6,234 bases of DNA from Rhodanobacteraceae bacterium. GTDB taxonomy: Bacteria > Pseudomonadota > Gammaproteobacteria > Xanthomonadales > Rhodanobacteraceae. Positions 6,179-6,234 of this stretch are shown here, piece after piece (the stretch's first letter is position 1; every line of letters starts with the position of its first letter). The stretch spans positions 1 to 6,234 of the forward strand of contig JAAXIA010000100.1 of the NCBI GenBank assembly GCA_012270595.1. Reading direction: 5' to 3'. A program made the translations under genes and the position numbers. The notes below the pieces were generated by a model. That model made no database searches. It was given only the letters and a program-made list of their open reading frames with translations, and was not told the origin of the DNA.

Positions 6179-6192
6179 ACCTCGCGCGAGGT
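6179..6192. promoter_or_regulatory. 14-base perfect palindrome after the 198-residue gene
   Basis: ACCTCGCGCGAGGT equals its own reverse complement. It starts 9 bases after the stop of the upstream gene. Its right end contains GAGGT, a possible ribosome site for the ATG at 6199, so an RNA hairpin here could hide that site. Alternatively it is a protein-binding operator just upstream of the TGTTATAAT sequence at 6207-6215. No T-run follows, so it is not an intrinsic terminator. Confidence 0.5.
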
Positions 6193-6198
6193 ATGGTT

Positions 6199-6234
6199 AT
6201 GACTATTGTTATAATGTGTATCGCGGCGGTTGTT
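6199..6234 (+). CDS. Possible partial membrane or secreted protein, N-terminus only
   Basis: ATG at 6199 opens a frame that runs off the window end and reads M-T-I-V-I-M-C-I-A-A-V-V, strongly hydrophobic as in a signal peptide or first membrane helix. GAGGT at 6188-6192 lies 6 bases upstream; an in-frame ATG at 6193 is too close to it. It would be the next gene in the rightward operon. Only 12 codons are visible, and the same stretch contains a perfect extended -10 (TGTTATAAT, 6207-6215), so it may be a promoter region instead. Confidence 0.4.
   Translation, partial: MTIVIMCIAAVV

Overview
The window looks like a chromosomal segment from an aerobic, ubiquinone-making proteobacterium, probably a gamma- or betaproteobacterium. 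The main evidence is a UbiJ-UbiB pair, an accessory module of the proteobacterial ubiquinone pathway. The species cannot be named from this sequence. No phage, transposase, tRNA, rRNA or CRISPR array was seen.

Positions 1-221 lie downstream of ubiB and hold no confident gene. The tatA gene that often follows ubiB is not there. The stretch contains two small hairpins and a short GTG-started frame on the minus strand, open at the window edge and preceded by a good ribosome binding site. Positions 222-2536 on the minus strand are ubiJ-ubiB, overlapping by four bases (ATGA) and so probably translationally coupled. A promoter-like sequence (TTGACA, 17-base spacer, TG-extended GATACA) sits just upstream, so the pair probably has its own transcription start.

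Positions 2684-5026 on the minus strand are glpF-glpK, a glycerol uptake and phosphorylation operon. GlpF lets glycerol across the inner membrane and GlpK traps it as glycerol 3-phosphate. No glpD or glpR is present in the window. GlpK retains the catalytic residues, but the loop that binds the inhibitor fructose 1,6-bisphosphate in the E. coli enzyme looks altered. GlpF has NPT instead of NPA in its second half-helix. A 13-base-pair inverted repeat spans the glpK stop codon.

Positions 5027-5432 are an AT-rich divergent intergenic region. It carries a weak promoter candidate and an operator-like palindrome for glpF, and a strong extended -10 promoter pointing right.

Positions 5433-6234 on the plus strand are the least explained part. 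They hold a 14-codon ORF with a strong ribosome binding site, a 15-base-pair hairpin, a 198-residue protein rich in Trp and Met that I do not recognise, a 14-base perfect palindrome, and the start of a hydrophobic reading frame cut by the window end. This resembles a leader-regulated operon of unknown function and is the best candidate here for something undescribed.
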